Source of the DNA: an uncultured Planctomycetia bacterium
Lineage (GTDB): Bacteria; Planctomycetota; Phycisphaerae; Phycisphaerales; SM1A02
Assembly: GCA_937871505.1 (NCBI GenBank)
Contig: CALMPF010000042.1
Location: 1 to 64,000 of the forward strand
DNA length: 64,000 nt
Direction: 5' to 3'
A program made the position numbers and the translations under genes. This document shows positions 50,170-63,340 of this stretch, one piece after another. Position 1 is the stretch's first letter. Each line of letters opens with the position of its first letter. Below the pieces are notes generated by a model. It was not told the origin of the DNA. It ran no database searches and saw only the letters and a list, made by a program, of their open reading frames with translations.

Positions 50170-50370
50170 CCGCGGCGGCCCAGCGCGGGCCCGGCGCCCG
50201 CCCGCGCCGGGCAGGCGAGCGCGGCGCGAGGGGAGGCCGGAGCGCCTGCGGACCGCGGCGAGAGGTCTCCCGTCGCCCGCGGACTCCGAGAAGGACCTGA
50301 AACCACGGAGCGACGATTCCATAGGTCTCCTCGTCGACCGCTTCGACGAACAGGCACAGGAGGTGAGGTC

Positions 50371-51000
50371 ATGTCCGAGCTCTTCGCATCGCTCTTCGCC
50401 GACCACGCAGCGTGGTTCGCCATTCCGGCGCTGATCGGGACGCTCTTCTTCGGGCTGAGGCTGGTCCTCTCGGTCAGCGGCCTCGACGCGGTGGTCGATG
50501 TCGACGGCCCCGACGTCCCCGCGGACGTGCACCAGGACTCCACGGCGCTCTTCAAGTTCTTCTCGATCCAGTCGGCCCTGATGTTCTGCCTCGGCGCCGG
50601 CTGGACGGGACTTGCCGCGTATCGCGGCCTCGGCATGTCCTGGAGCGAATCCGCCATCATCGCCGTCATCGGCGGCGTCGCCTCGGCGTGGCTGCTCCTC
50701 TGGCTCCTCGGATCGATCCGGCACCTCGAGGCGAAGGGGAACATCCCCGTCGACGCCGCGCTCGGCTGCGAGGGGGATGTCTACGTCACCGTGCCCTCTG
50801 CGGGATCGGGTCGCGGACAGGTCCGCGTGACGATCGGAAACCGCCAGCGCACCTTCAACGCGCTCTCGAGCGCAGGCGAGCTCCGGCCTCCGGCGCGGGT
50901 CCGCGTCGTGCAGGTCAACGCCGATCGCTCGCTGACCGTGGCCCCGGCGGACGCATGCGAGCGAGCGGGCTCGCTCTCCGACGCCGACCGCAGCGCTTGA
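50371..51000 (+). CDS. NfeD-like membrane protein
   Basis: This 209-residue protein has about three membrane helices (LIGTLFFGLRLVLSVSG, LMFCLGAGWTGLAAY, AIIAVIGGVASAWLLLWLLG) and a C-terminal OB-type domain (LGCEGDVYVTVPSAGSGRGQVRVTIGNRQRTFNALS). This arrangement, and the flotillin gene 214 bp downstream on the same strand, fit the NfeD/YuaF family that partners flotillins in membrane microdomains. Its ATG follows an excellent Shine-Dalgarno, AGGAGGTGAG. The call relies on architecture and context more than on motif identity. Confidence 0.7.
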   Translation: MSELFASLFADHAAWFAIPALIGTLFFGLRLVLSVSGLDAVVDVDGPDVPADVHQDSTALFKFFSIQSALMFCLGAGWTGLAAYRGLGMSWSESAIIAVIGGVASAWLLLWLLGSIRHLEAKGNIPVDAALGCEGDVYVTVPSAGSGRGQVRVTIGNRQRTFNALSSAGELRPPARVRVVQVNADRSLTVAPADACERAGSLSDADRSA

Positions 51001-51214
51001 CGGCTCCGCCGCGCCGGTCCACGATCTGCGCTCAATGCCGCGCCGTCGGGCCGGCGGCAGCAGGAGCTCCACGCAGCGCTTCCGCGGCGCAGCGACCGGA
51101 TGCGAACCGGGCCTCGGACTCCGGCTTCGGCCCCTCCGACTCTCCCGACGATTGCGACGCCGCCGCGGCCGGCGCTCTGACCCGACGCACCCCCTTCCGG
51201 ATGACGAAGCGACC

Positions 51215-52867
51215 ATGACGAACTCCCTTCTCGCCATCGGACTGCTCGGAACCACCGAGCTGAAGCCCTTCTATCTGACCGCGGTCGTCGTGATCCCGGT
51301 CCTGGCGCTGCTGCTCTTCGTGGCGCTGATCGTCCGCTGCTACAAGCGCTGCCCCTCCAACCGCATCCTGGTGATCTACGGACGCGTCGGCGGCAACCGC
51401 GCCGCGAAGTGCATCCATGGCGGCGCCGCCTTCGTCATTCCGCTGATCCAGGACTACTCCTATCTCTCCCTCGAGCCGCTGGTGATCGACATCCCCCTCG
51501 AGGGAGCGCTCTCGCTGAACAACATCCGCGTCAACGTGCCCTCGACCTTCACGGTCGGCATCTCGACCGACGACGTGCTGATGAACAACGCGGCCGAGCG
51601 CCTGCTGAACCTCCCCGTCAACGCCATCCGCGAGCAGTGCCAGGACATCATCCTCGGCCAGCTCCGCCTGGTCATCGCGACGCTCTCGATCGAGGAGATC
51701 AACAAGGACCGCGAGAAGTTCATGACGCTCATCAACGAGAACGTCGAGCAGGAGATCAACAAGATCGGCCTCGAGCTGATCAACGTGAACATCCGCGACA
51801 TCACCGACGAGAGCGGCTACATCCAGGCGATCGGCAAGCGGGCGGCGGCCGAGGCGATCAACCGCGCCAAGGTCGAGGTCGCCCAGCAGGAGCGCGAAGG
51901 CGCCACCGGCGAGGCGATCGCGGTGCGCGAGCGGACGGTGAACGTGGCCCGCGAGATCGCCACCGGCGTCGAGGGCGAGAAGAAGGCCGAGCAGGCCCAG
52001 CGCATCGCGGTGGCGGCGATGGAGGCGCAGGCGGTCACCGGCGAGGCCCAGTCCCAGCGCGACCGGGAGATCGCCGTCGCCCAGCGGGCCGCGGAGACCG
52101 AGACCGCCCGCAAGCAGGCGGAGCGCGAGCAGCGCATCCGCGTCGCCGAGGCGGAGGCCACGGCGGTCACGGGCGAGAACACCTCGCGCATCCAGATCGC
52201 CGAGTCGACCGCGGCCTTCCGCGAGGTCGACGCGGAGACCAAGCGCCGCGCCGAGGTCGCCGCCGCCAAGGCCCAGGAGGCGATCCTCATCGCCGAGCGC
52301 GAGCGCGAACTGGCCCGTCTCGCGAAGGAGGAGCTGGCCCCGCAGGAGATCGAGCGCAAGCGCATCGAGATCGCCGCAGGGGCGGAGGCGGAGAAGGTCC
52401 GCATCGAGGCCCAGGGCGAGGCGGACGCGATCTTCGCGAAGTACGAGGCCGAGGCCCGCGGCGTGCAGAAGGTCCTCGAGGCGAAGGCCGAGGGCTATCG
52501 GCGACTCATCGAAGCCTGCGGCGCGGACGCCCAGGTCGGCCCGACGCTCCTGCTCATCGAGCAGCTCCCGCAGCTCGTCGCGGAGCAGGTCAAGGCGATC
52601 TCCGCGCTCAAGATCGACAAGATCACCGTCTGGGACACCGGCTCGCGCAGCGACGGCAGCGGCCGCAACACCACCAGCGACTTCCTCGCCGGAATGGTCA
52701 ACTCCCTGCCGCGCCTGCACGAGCTGGCCACCCAGGCCGGCATCGAGCTCCCCCCGGCGCTCGGCCGCGTGCGCAAGCAGAAGCTCACCCGACCCGAAGG
52801 CATCCACCTCGCCGACGGCGAGCCCGAAGGCGAAGGCGAAGGCGAAGGCGGCATGCGACCGGCATGA
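51215..52867 (+). CDS. Flotillin / band-7 family protein
   Basis: This 550-residue protein is a flotillin (YuaG/FloT-like) scaffold. One N-terminal helix (FYLTAVVVIPVLALLLFVALIV) anchors it. An SPFH/band-7 domain follows (RCPSNRILVIYGRVGG...CIHGGAAFVIPLIQDYSYLSLEPLVIDIPLEG). A long Glu/Ala/Arg coiled coil then runs from about residue 215 to 420, with repeats such as AVTGE, and a C-terminal domain near IDKITVWDTG. The last residues are an EGEGEGEG tail encoded by a GGCGAA repeat. It lies beside the NfeD-like gene. These proteins assemble lipid microdomains and membrane complexes. Confidence 0.93.
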   Translation: MTNSLLAIGLLGTTELKPFYLTAVVVIPVLALLLFVALIVRCYKRCPSNRILVIYGRVGGNRAAKCIHGGAAFVIPLIQDYSYLSLEPLVIDIPLEGALSLNNIRVNVPSTFTVGISTDDVLMNNAAERLLNLPVNAIREQCQDIILGQLRLVIATLSIEEINKDREKFMTLINENVEQEINKIGLELINVNIRDITDESGYIQAIGKRAAAEAINRAKVEVAQQEREGATGEAIAVRERTVNVAREIATGVEGEKKAEQAQRIAVAAMEAQAVTGEAQSQRDREIAVAQRAAETETARKQAEREQRIRVAEAEATAVTGENTSRIQIAESTAAFREVDAETKRRAEVAAAKAQEAILIAERERELARLAKEELAPQEIERKRIEIAAGAEAEKVRIEAQGEADAIFAKYEAEARGVQKVLEAKAEGYRRLIEACGADAQVGPTLLLIEQLPQLVAEQVKAISALKIDKITVWDTGSRSDGSGRNTTSDFLAGMVNSLPRLHELATQAGIELPPALGRVRKQKLTRPEGIHLADGEPEGEGEGEGGMRPA

Positions 52868-53104
52868 CGCTCCGGCGAAGGCGCGCGGGCGCTCCCACGT
52901 CGCTGGGAGCGTGCTGCGGTCGCCTGGAGAGCCGACGCACAGCGTCGAAGCCCGTACCCTCCGCCTTCCTCCCGATCGGGGCCGGGCGGCCCCGCAGCGT
53001 GGCCGTCAGCGTCCCGACCGCGTCGCGCCATGAGACATCCGCGTCGGGAGAACTTCGCGACGAAGCCGAGGGGCGCTCGAGGGTCAGGATCGAGGGACGA
53101 CGAC

Positions 53105-54694
53105 ATGACGACCACCGGCACCGGCGATCTCGGCTTCGAGCGGCAGCTCTTTCAGGCCGCGGACAAGCTGCGCAACAACATGGACGCGGCCGAGTACAAG
53201 CACGTCGTCCTCGGCCTGATCTTCCTCAAGTACATCTCCGACGCCTTCGAGACCAAGCATGCTGAGCTTGAAGCGTCGAAGTCCGCCGGCGCAGACCCAG
53301 AAGACCCGGACGAGTATCGCGCTGAGAACATCTTCTGGGTGCCGCCCGGCGCGCGCTGGTCGCACCTGCTCAAGATGGCCAAGCAGCCGACGATCGGCAA
53401 GGTCGTCGATGACGCGATGGAGGCGATCGAGCGGGACAACCCCGTGCTCGGGGGCGTGCTCCCCAAGGACTTCGCACGTCCCGGACTCGACAAGCAGCGC
53501 CTCGGCCAGTTGATCGACCTGATCGGCAACATCGGCTTCGGCGGGAAGGAGGCCCGCTCCAAGGACCTGCTCGGCCGCGTCTACGAGTACTTCCTCTCCG
53601 AGTTCGCCAGCGCAGAGGGCAAGAAGGGCGGCCAGTTCTACACGCCGCGCCCGGTCGTCAAGCTGCTCGTCAACATGCTCGCGCCGTACAAGGGGCGGAT
53701 CTATGACCCCTGCTGCGGCTCGGCGGGCATGTTCGTCCAGTCCGAGGAGTTCATCGAGCACCACGGCGGGCGTGTGGGCGATATCGCCGTCTACGGACAG
53801 GAGTCCAACTACACGACGTGGCGACTGGCGAAGATGAACCTCGCCATCCGCGGCATCGACGCGAAGATCACCCACGGCGATTCGTTCCACAACGACCAGC
53901 ACGCGAAGCTCAAGGCCGATTTCGTCATCTCCAACCCACCGTTCAACGACTCGGACTGGAGCGGTCGCCTGCTCAAGGAAGACACGCGCTGGAAGCACGG
54001 CGTGCCGCCGGCGGGCAACGCCAACTTCGCATGGGTGCAGCACTTTCTCTCGAAGCTCAATCCGACAGGACTGGCCGGGTTCGTGCTCGCCAACGGCTCG
54101 ATGTCGTCGAACTCCTCCGGCGAGGGTGAGATCCGCACCTCGATCGTCGAAGCCGACCTCGTGGACTGCATGGTCGCGCTGCCGGGGCAGCTCTTCTACT
54201 CCACGCAGATTCCGGTGTGCCTGTGGTTCCTCGCGCGAGACAAGAAGAACGGACGCTTCCGCGATCGGCGCGGCCATGCGCTCTTCATCGACGCCCGCAA
54301 GATGGGCACGATGATCGACCGCGTGCAGCGGACACTCACGGACGAGGACATCGCCACCATCGCCGACACGTACCACGCCTGGCGCGGCGACAAGAAGAAC
54401 GGCGCGGCGGGGAAGGTGTACGAGGACATCGCCGGGCTCTGCAAGTCCGCTACGCTCGAAGAGATCCGCGCGCACGGGCATGTTCTCACACCGGGCCGCT
54501 ATGTCGGGTCGAAAGAGGCCGAGGACGACGGCGTGCCGTTCGAGGAGAAGATGGCGGCGCTCACCGGTGAACTGGCGGCGGTGACGGCGCAAGGGGCCGA
54601 GCTGGATCGGGCGATCGCGGCGAATCTGGCAGCGATAGGCTTCGCCCTGCGCGAGCCGGCGATCTCGACGTCAGAAGCGAGAGGACCTGAGTGA
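53105..54694 (+). CDS. hsdM: Type I restriction-modification methyltransferase subunit
   Basis: This 529-residue protein is the DNA adenine methyltransferase of a type I system. An N-terminal helical domain ([38 protein letters not shown]) precedes the N6-adenine methyltransferase domain. SAM motif I is DPCCGSAGM near residue 201, the catalytic NPPF is near residue 278, and [15 protein letters not shown] introduces the domain. The length is typical. It is the first gene of the defence island. HsdS lies 1.9 kb downstream, with two other genes between, which breaks the usual hsdMS pairing. The start ATG follows GAGGGACGACGAC. Confidence 0.96.
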   Translation: MTTTGTGDLGFERQLFQAADKLRNNMDAAEYKHVVLGLIFLKYISDAFETKHAELEASKSAGADPEDPDEYRAENIFWVPPGARWSHLLKMAKQPTIGKVVDDAMEAIERDNPVLGGVLPKDFARPGLDKQRLGQLIDLIGNIGFGGKEARSKDLLGRVYEYFLSEFASAEGKKGGQFYTPRPVVKLLVNMLAPYKGRIYDPCCGSAGMFVQSEEFIEHHGGRVGDIAVYGQESNYTTWRLAKMNLAIRGIDAKITHGDSFHNDQHAKLKADFVISNPPFNDSDWSGRLLKEDTRWKHGVPPAGNANFAWVQHFLSKLNPTGLAGFVLANGSMSSNSSGEGEIRTSIVEADLVDCMVALPGQLFYSTQIPVCLWFLARDKKNGRFRDRRGHALFIDARKMGTMIDRVQRTLTDEDIATIADTYHAWRGDKKNGAAGKVYEDIAGLCKSATLEEIRAHGHVLTPGRYVGSKEAEDDGVPFEEKMAALTGELAAVTAQGAELDRAIAANLAAIGFALREPAISTSEARGPE

Positions 54695-54863
54695 CCGAAA
54701 ACCTCCATGCCACCCAGAAGATGACGAGCCACGCCCGCGGGCTCTGCGCCACGAGCGCCTTGGCCAGCCCGGCAGCCCGGAAGGATCTCGCTGACGCTCG
54801 CTTGACCGATTCGGCCTCGGCGGGGATCGTCGGCTCGCAGGCTCGTTCCGTACGGAGGCCCGA
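54695..54863. other. Spacer between hsdM and the ImmA/IrrE-like gene
   Basis: 169 bp. Nothing recognised beyond the Shine-Dalgarno GGAGG (ahead of the TTG at 54864). Base composition falls toward lower GC here and through about 57300. Confidence 0.4.
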
Positions 54864-56051
54864 TTGACGAGAGTCGCCATCAATCCAGCGATCCTCCGTT
54901 GGGCCCGAGAACGTTCGGGATTGCGCGCCGATGCGCTCGAACACCGCTTTCCCAAGCTCGATGCATGGCAGAACCGCAAGCTCCAGCCGACCGTCAAGCA
55001 ACTCGAGAAGTTCGCCAATGCCACGCGGACCCCGTTCGGTTTCTTCTTCCTCGACGAGCCTCCGGTCGAGCAACTGCCCATTCCGGATTTCCGAACGGTT
55101 GGCAGCGAAGTGCTGGAGTCTCCCTCACCGGACTTGCTCGACACGATCTATCTCTGCCAGCAGCGACAAGAGTGGTATCGACAGAACGCCCTTCTGCTGG
55201 GAGAACCCGCGCTCGAGTTCATCGGTTCGGCGTCGATGCGAAGCGACGTCATTGTCTCGGCGGCGCAGATCCGGCAGACTGTCGGCTTCGACCTGAACGC
55301 GCGAGCTGAGACCAGCACCTTCAATGACGCGCTCCGGCTGATGTTCGAGACCGCCGATCAGGCGGGCGTGCTTGTCATGGTGAGCGGCATCGTCGGCCAG
55401 AACACCCATCGACCTCTCGACCTCGCGGAGTTTCGAGGCTTCGCGCTCAGCGACAGTCATGCCCCCCTCATCTTCATCAACGGCACCGACACCAAGAGCG
55501 GCCAGATGTTCACGCTCGCGCACGAGCTGGCCCACCTCTGGCTTGGGGAGTCGGGCGTGTCCGATGTGACTCCCGCCGCCTCACTCGCAGCCCGGGCCGG
55601 GGTCGAGCAGTGGTGCAACGCGGTCGCGGCCGAGATGCTCGCTCCACTTGAGGAGTTCCGGGCGGAGTACCGCCGCGGCGCAGACCTGCGCAAGGAGACC
55701 GATCGATTGAGCCGTCGCTTCAAGGTCAGCACGCTGGTCATCCTCCGCCGGATGCTCGATGCCGGAGGGATCTCCCGCGAGGCGTTCCAGACCGCATTCG
55801 ACGCCGAACTCAAGCGACTCAAGGCGGAGCTCGCCAGAAGGAAGGAGAGCAGCAGCGGCGGCGACTATTACGCGACGACGGCCGTCCGCGTCAGCGATCG
55901 CTTCGCCCGGGCTGTCCTTGCCAGCACATGGGAGGGCCGCTCGACCTTCACCGAAGCCTTCCGGCTGCTGGGTTGCCGAAACGTCAAGACCCTTGAGACG
56001 CTCGGCGCTCGTCTGGGCATGACGGACTTCATGACCGGGGGCGCGGTCTGA
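54864..56051 (+). CDS. HTH plus ImmA/IrrE-family metallopeptidase
   Basis: This 395-residue protein combines an N-terminal Xre-like helix-turn-helix region (NPAILRWARERSGL...LEKFANATRTPFGFFF) and a C-terminal ImmA/IrrE-type zinc metallopeptidase domain with HELAH at residues 220-224. Family members (COG2856-type) cleave repressors, as ImmA does for ICEBs1, or act as antitoxins for neighbouring toxins. It starts at a TTG with GGAGG just upstream, and its stop overlaps the DUF4411 start by one base (TGATG), so the two are translated as a pair. It is inserted between hsdM and hsdS. The GC content is lower than in the host genes around it. Confidence 0.88.
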   Translation: MTRVAINPAILRWARERSGLRADALEHRFPKLDAWQNRKLQPTVKQLEKFANATRTPFGFFFLDEPPVEQLPIPDFRTVGSEVLESPSPDLLDTIYLCQQRQEWYRQNALLLGEPALEFIGSASMRSDVIVSAAQIRQTVGFDLNARAETSTFNDALRLMFETADQAGVLVMVSGIVGQNTHRPLDLAEFRGFALSDSHAPLIFINGTDTKSGQMFTLAHELAHLWLGESGVSDVTPAASLAARAGVEQWCNAVAAEMLAPLEEFRAEYRRGADLRKETDRLSRRFKVSTLVILRRMLDAGGISREAFQTAFDAELKRLKAELARRKESSSGGDYYATTAVRVSDRFARAVLASTWEGRSTFTEAFRLLGCRNVKTLETLGARLGMTDFMTGGAV

Positions 56052-56551
56052 TGGCGTGGCTCCTCGATACCGGCGTCTTCATCGAGGCCAAGCGACGTTT
56101 CTACGGAATGGACTTTGTGCCCGGCTACTGGGACTGGCTTTTCCGTGAAGCCGGCGCCGGCACCGTCTGCTCGATCGAGCGGGTTGCCGACGAGATCGGA
56201 GCCCAGCAGGACGAGTTGAGCGAGTGGGCAGCAACTCTCCCCCCCGCGTTCTTCCTGCGACCAGACAAGACGTTCAGCGCTGCGTTCCAGCGCGTCAGCC
56301 AGTGGGCGCTCGCTTCGGGCTTCCAGCAGGCGGCGTACAGCGAGTTCCTCGACGTCGCAGATTCGTTCCTTGTCGCCCAGGCGCTCGCCGGCGGACACGA
56401 TGTGGTGACGCTGGAGAAGCCCGCCACGTCGCCGAGCAAGAGGAAGATCAAGGTCCCGGACGCATGTGCGGGCGTCGGTGTCAAGTGCCTGACTCCGTAC
56501 GCGATGATGCGGTTGCAGGGCGTGCGATTGGAACTGGGGGTGCGGCCGTGA
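56051..56551 (+). CDS. DUF4411 PIN-like protein (probable toxin)
   Basis: This 166-residue protein belongs, by its sequence pattern, to the DUF4411 group of PIN-like proteins. It opens AWLLDTGVFIEAKRRFY, with the first acidic residue of a PIN-type active site, and has DVADSFLVAQALAGGHDVVTLE as the second and third acidic cluster. PIN-fold RNases are common toxins. Its one-base overlap with the ImmA/IrrE-like gene and the position inside an R-M locus support a toxin-antitoxin-like pair. Activity is inferred from the family, not shown. Confidence 0.75.
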   Translation: MAWLLDTGVFIEAKRRFYGMDFVPGYWDWLFREAGAGTVCSIERVADEIGAQQDELSEWAATLPPAFFLRPDKTFSAAFQRVSQWALASGFQQAAYSEFLDVADSFLVAQALAGGHDVVTLEKPATSPSKRKIKVPDACAGVGVKCLTPYAMMRLQGVRLELGVRP

Positions 56552-56584
56552 ACGAAGTCAGCGATCGGGGAGGGCGGGAGCACG

Positions 56585-57886
56585 ATGGCTGACACGGTAC
56601 TCGCTGACGTGTGCGAGGCGATTGTGGATTGCGAACACAAGACCGCCCCCGTCAGTGGTGCAGGCTATCCGTCGATCCGGACTACCAACATCAAGAATGG
56701 ACGAATCGACCTTGCGACTTGCGCCCGTGTCGATCGGCAGACGTACGAAGCATGGACGCGGCGCCGTCGTCCTGCACCGGGCGACTTGGTTCTTGCTCGC
56801 GAGGCACCGGTCGGCGAAGTGGGCATCGTTCCGGTTGGTGAGCGAGTCGTATTGGGCCAACGAACCGTGCTGATCTGCCCGGATCGAAAGAGAACTGACC
56901 CTCACTATCTGCTCTTTGTCTTGCTCGCCCCAGAGATGCGGCGGCGCATGACGAGCAAGGCCGGTGGTTCAACAGTGGACCACCTCAACATGCGAGACAT
57001 CAGATCGCTTCCACTGCCCGCGTTCCCGTCGCTTCGCACCCAGAGAGCTATCGCAGCGGTCCTCAGCGCACTCGACGACAAGATCGAGGTGAACCGGAAG
57101 CGGGCGCGGGTGCTGGAGGGGATCGCGCGGGCGATGTTCACTTCGTGGTTCGTGGACTTCGACCCCGTTCGCCGCAAGGCCGCGGGCGAGCCGACTGGGT
57201 TGCCGGCTGCGATCGCGTCGTTGTTTCCCGAACGCCTCGTGGACTCGCCGATAGGCGAGGTGCCGGAGGGGTGGAATGTGATCCCATTGCCCGAAGCGTT
57301 CGAGATCAACCCGACGCGCACGCTGAGGCGGGGTGAGCTTGCCCCATACCTGGACATGTCGAGCATGCCGACGCAAGGGCACGCGCCCGCCCAGTGGGTT
57401 CAGCGTGAAGTCGGGTCCGGGACGCGGTTCATCAACGGCGACACTCTTGTCGCTCGGATCACCCCGTGCCTCGAGAACGGCAAGACCGCGTTCGTGGACT
57501 TCCTCGGTGACGGCGAGGTCGCGTGGGGTTCCACCGAGTACATCGTGCTTCGCCCACGTCCACCGCTGCCAGCGCACTTCGCCTACCTGCTGGCTCGGAG
57601 CGAAGGGTTCCGAACATTCGCGATTCAGGCGATGACCGGATCGAGCGGCCGGCAGCGTGTGCCCGCAAGCAGCCTTGCACACTTCGCCATCGCAGTCCCA
57701 CCTCGGCCCGCCGACGGCATTGCCACTCAGTTCGGAGAGCTGGTGGAGCCGCTGTTTGCACGAATGAGTACAGCTATGAGTCAGTCCCGCACCCTCGCCG
57801 CCCTCCGCGACACCCTCCTCCCCAAGCTCATCTCCGGCGAGCTCCGCATCGCAGACGCTGAGCAGATCGTCGGGAGGGCCGTCTGA
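56585..57886 (+). CDS. hsdS: Type I restriction-modification specificity subunit
   Basis: This 433-residue subunit provides sequence recognition for the methyltransferase and for restriction. Two target-recognition domains are each followed by a conserved helical spacer. The first is LRTQRAIAAVLSALDDKIEVNRKRARVLEGIARAMF; the second ends QSRTLAALRDTLLPKLISGELRI. The TRDs (GYPSIRTTNIKNGRI; PYLDMSSMPTQGHAPAQWVQ) differ, giving a bipartite target. An ATG with GGGAGGGCGGGAGC upstream starts it. It is separated from hsdM by two genes and from hsdR by two more. Confidence 0.95.
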   Translation: MADTVLADVCEAIVDCEHKTAPVSGAGYPSIRTTNIKNGRIDLATCARVDRQTYEAWTRRRRPAPGDLVLAREAPVGEVGIVPVGERVVLGQRTVLICPDRKRTDPHYLLFVLLAPEMRRRMTSKAGGSTVDHLNMRDIRSLPLPAFPSLRTQRAIAAVLSALDDKIEVNRKRARVLEGIARAMFTSWFVDFDPVRRKAAGEPTGLPAAIASLFPERLVDSPIGEVPEGWNVIPLPEAFEINPTRTLRRGELAPYLDMSSMPTQGHAPAQWVQREVGSGTRFINGDTLVARITPCLENGKTAFVDFLGDGEVAWGSTEYIVLRPRPPLPAHFAYLLARSEGFRTFAIQAMTGSSGRQRVPASSLAHFAIAVPPRPADGIATQFGELVEPLFARMSTAMSQSRTLAALRDTLLPKLISGELRIADAEQIVGRAV

Positions 57887-57889
57887 GCC

Positions 57890-58804
57890 GTGTTCCCGGT
57901 CAAGCGGGTCGATCCTGATCTCGCCGAGAACCTCGAGCCGCTCGGAACCAAGCGGAAGTACTGGTTTCGCGAGGGCGAGACGCGCCTGCTCTTCAAGGCG
58001 GAGGAGAGAGGCACGGGAGAGGACTGGGCGGAGAAGATCGTCTGCGAGCTTGCGGGGCTGCTCGGCCTGCCGCACGTCCACTACGAGCTTGCCGTCGAGG
58101 AAGGGAGCGGGAAGCCGGGCGTCGTGTGCCCTTCCTGCGCGGTGAAGCCGTATGCCCTGGTCCTCGGCAATCAGATCCTCCTGGCCATCGACCGCGCGTA
58201 TCCGGCAACGGACGGGCGGAAGTTCAAGGTCAAGGCGCACACGGTGGCGGCGGTGGCGGATGCCCTCGCCTCCCTGATCGTGCCGCCCCTGCCGTGGGTC
58301 GACGTGCTGCCGAGGGAGATCACGACGGCGCTCGGCGTCTTCATCGGCTACATCATGCTGGACGCGTGGACGGCCAACCAGGATCGGCATCACGAGAACT
58401 GGGGCGTGCTCTGGGATGGTCACGCGCTTCGGCTCGCTCCGACCTTCGACCATGGCGCCGCGCTCGCCCGGAATCTGACCGATCGCGAGCGCGGCGACCG
58501 GCTCATCTCGAGAGACCCGCACCGTCAGCTCCGGACCTTCGCGACCCGGGCGCGGTCAGCCCTGTTCGACGAGGTGACGGCGTCGAAGCCCCTGAGCACG
58601 ATCGCCGCGTGGCGCGCCTTCGCGGAACGGGATCCGTCCGCCGCCGAGGTCTGGAAGGCCCGTCTCTCTGAGATCGATGCTCCTACCGTTCACGCGCTCG
58701 TCGATCAGATCCCGCCCCACCGCATGTCGCCGGTGTGCCGGAAGTTCACCCTCGCTCTGCTTGAAGAGAACCGTCACCGGATCCTGTCGGAGTCGCCCGG
58801 ATGA
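57890..58804 (+). CDS. HipA-like kinase-fold protein
   Basis: This 304-residue protein has a kinase-like fold related to HipA C-terminal domains. The catalytic loop reads ANQDRHHENWGVL with D165 and N170, and the metal-binding acid is D187 in TFDHGAAL. An upstream lysine in LLFKAEERG is a candidate ATP-binding residue. HipA proteins are Ser/Thr kinases and toxins; this one lacks an adjacent HipB. It begins with a GTG 3 bp after the hsdS stop and is followed by a HIRAN-like gene, so the island probably runs as one operon. Function in restriction regulation or abortive infection is an inference. Confidence 0.65.
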   Translation: MFPVKRVDPDLAENLEPLGTKRKYWFREGETRLLFKAEERGTGEDWAEKIVCELAGLLGLPHVHYELAVEEGSGKPGVVCPSCAVKPYALVLGNQILLAIDRAYPATDGRKFKVKAHTVAAVADALASLIVPPLPWVDVLPREITTALGVFIGYIMLDAWTANQDRHHENWGVLWDGHALRLAPTFDHGAALARNLTDRERGDRLISRDPHRQLRTFATRARSALFDEVTASKPLSTIAAWRAFAERDPSAAEVWKARLSEIDAPTVHALVDQIPPHRMSPVCRKFTLALLEENRHRILSESPG

Positions 58805-58854
58805 TCCTCTGATCTCGACGGGCAGAGGTGACGGACAGCCCGCAATCGTCCAGC

Positions 58855-59641
58855 ATGAGCACTGTCCTCTACATCGCTTCTCGAAGCGGCGGCCCGGACG
58901 CGGGCCGCTGGGCCCCGGTCGGTCGCCTCGATCACGACGCCGGCGTCTACCGCTTCGTCTACACGCATGGGGCGAAGCTCTTCGGGTTCGCGGCGTTCCC
59001 GGGCATGGACGACCTTCAGCGCGTCTACGAGTCTGACGAACTCTTTCCGCTCTTCGCAAACCGGCTCCTCTCGCCCAGCCGCCCCGAGTACGAGGCGTTC
59101 CTTCGCTGGGGCGGCTTCAGCACGGCCCAGCCCCCCGATCCGCTTCTCGTGCTCGGCGTGACCCAGGGCCTTCGTCAGACCGACCCTCTCGAGGTCTTCG
59201 CATGTCCGACGCCGGATGCCGCAGGTCGCTACCAGAGCAAGTTCTTTCTCCATGGAGTTCGGTGGATGCACGACACCGCGCGTGAGCGCATCGCGAGGCT
59301 GGCTCCGGGCGAACGGCTGACTCCTGCGCTCGAGATCGGCAGTCGATTCGATCCCTCGGCGGTCTCGGTGCGGACCGACGACGCGGTCGGCCGGTCGCTC
59401 ATCGGGTACGTGCCGCGCTATCTCGCCAAGGACGTCCGCGATCTCTGCGCCACGTGCGATCCCGAGCACATCGAGCTCGCGGTCGAGCGGGTCAACACGG
59501 ACGCGCCCCTCCAGCACCGCGTCCTCTGCCGCGTCAGCGCATGCTGGCCGGACGACTTCAGTCCGTGCTCGGGCGAGGCGTTCCAGCCGCTCGTCGAGCT
59601 GCCGAGTCGCATGCATCCGACGGGTCGCGCCGGGGCGGCCC

Positions 59642-59649
<8 letters not shown>
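58855..59649 (+). CDS. HIRAN-like protein next to hsdR
   Basis: I do not firmly recognise this 264-residue protein. The N-terminal 150 residues ([10 protein letters not shown]...[21 protein letters not shown]) form an unassigned domain with strong Phe/Arg/Trp content. The C-terminal part ([30 protein letters not shown]) resembles a HIRAN domain, a small beta-barrel linked to DNA-end recognition in helicases and repair enzymes. It is cotranscribed with the HipA-like gene upstream, and its stop overlaps the hsdR start by 8 bp. A GTG at 58828 is an alternative start (273 residues). Confidence 0.55.
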
Positions 59650-63340
<3,691 letters not shown>

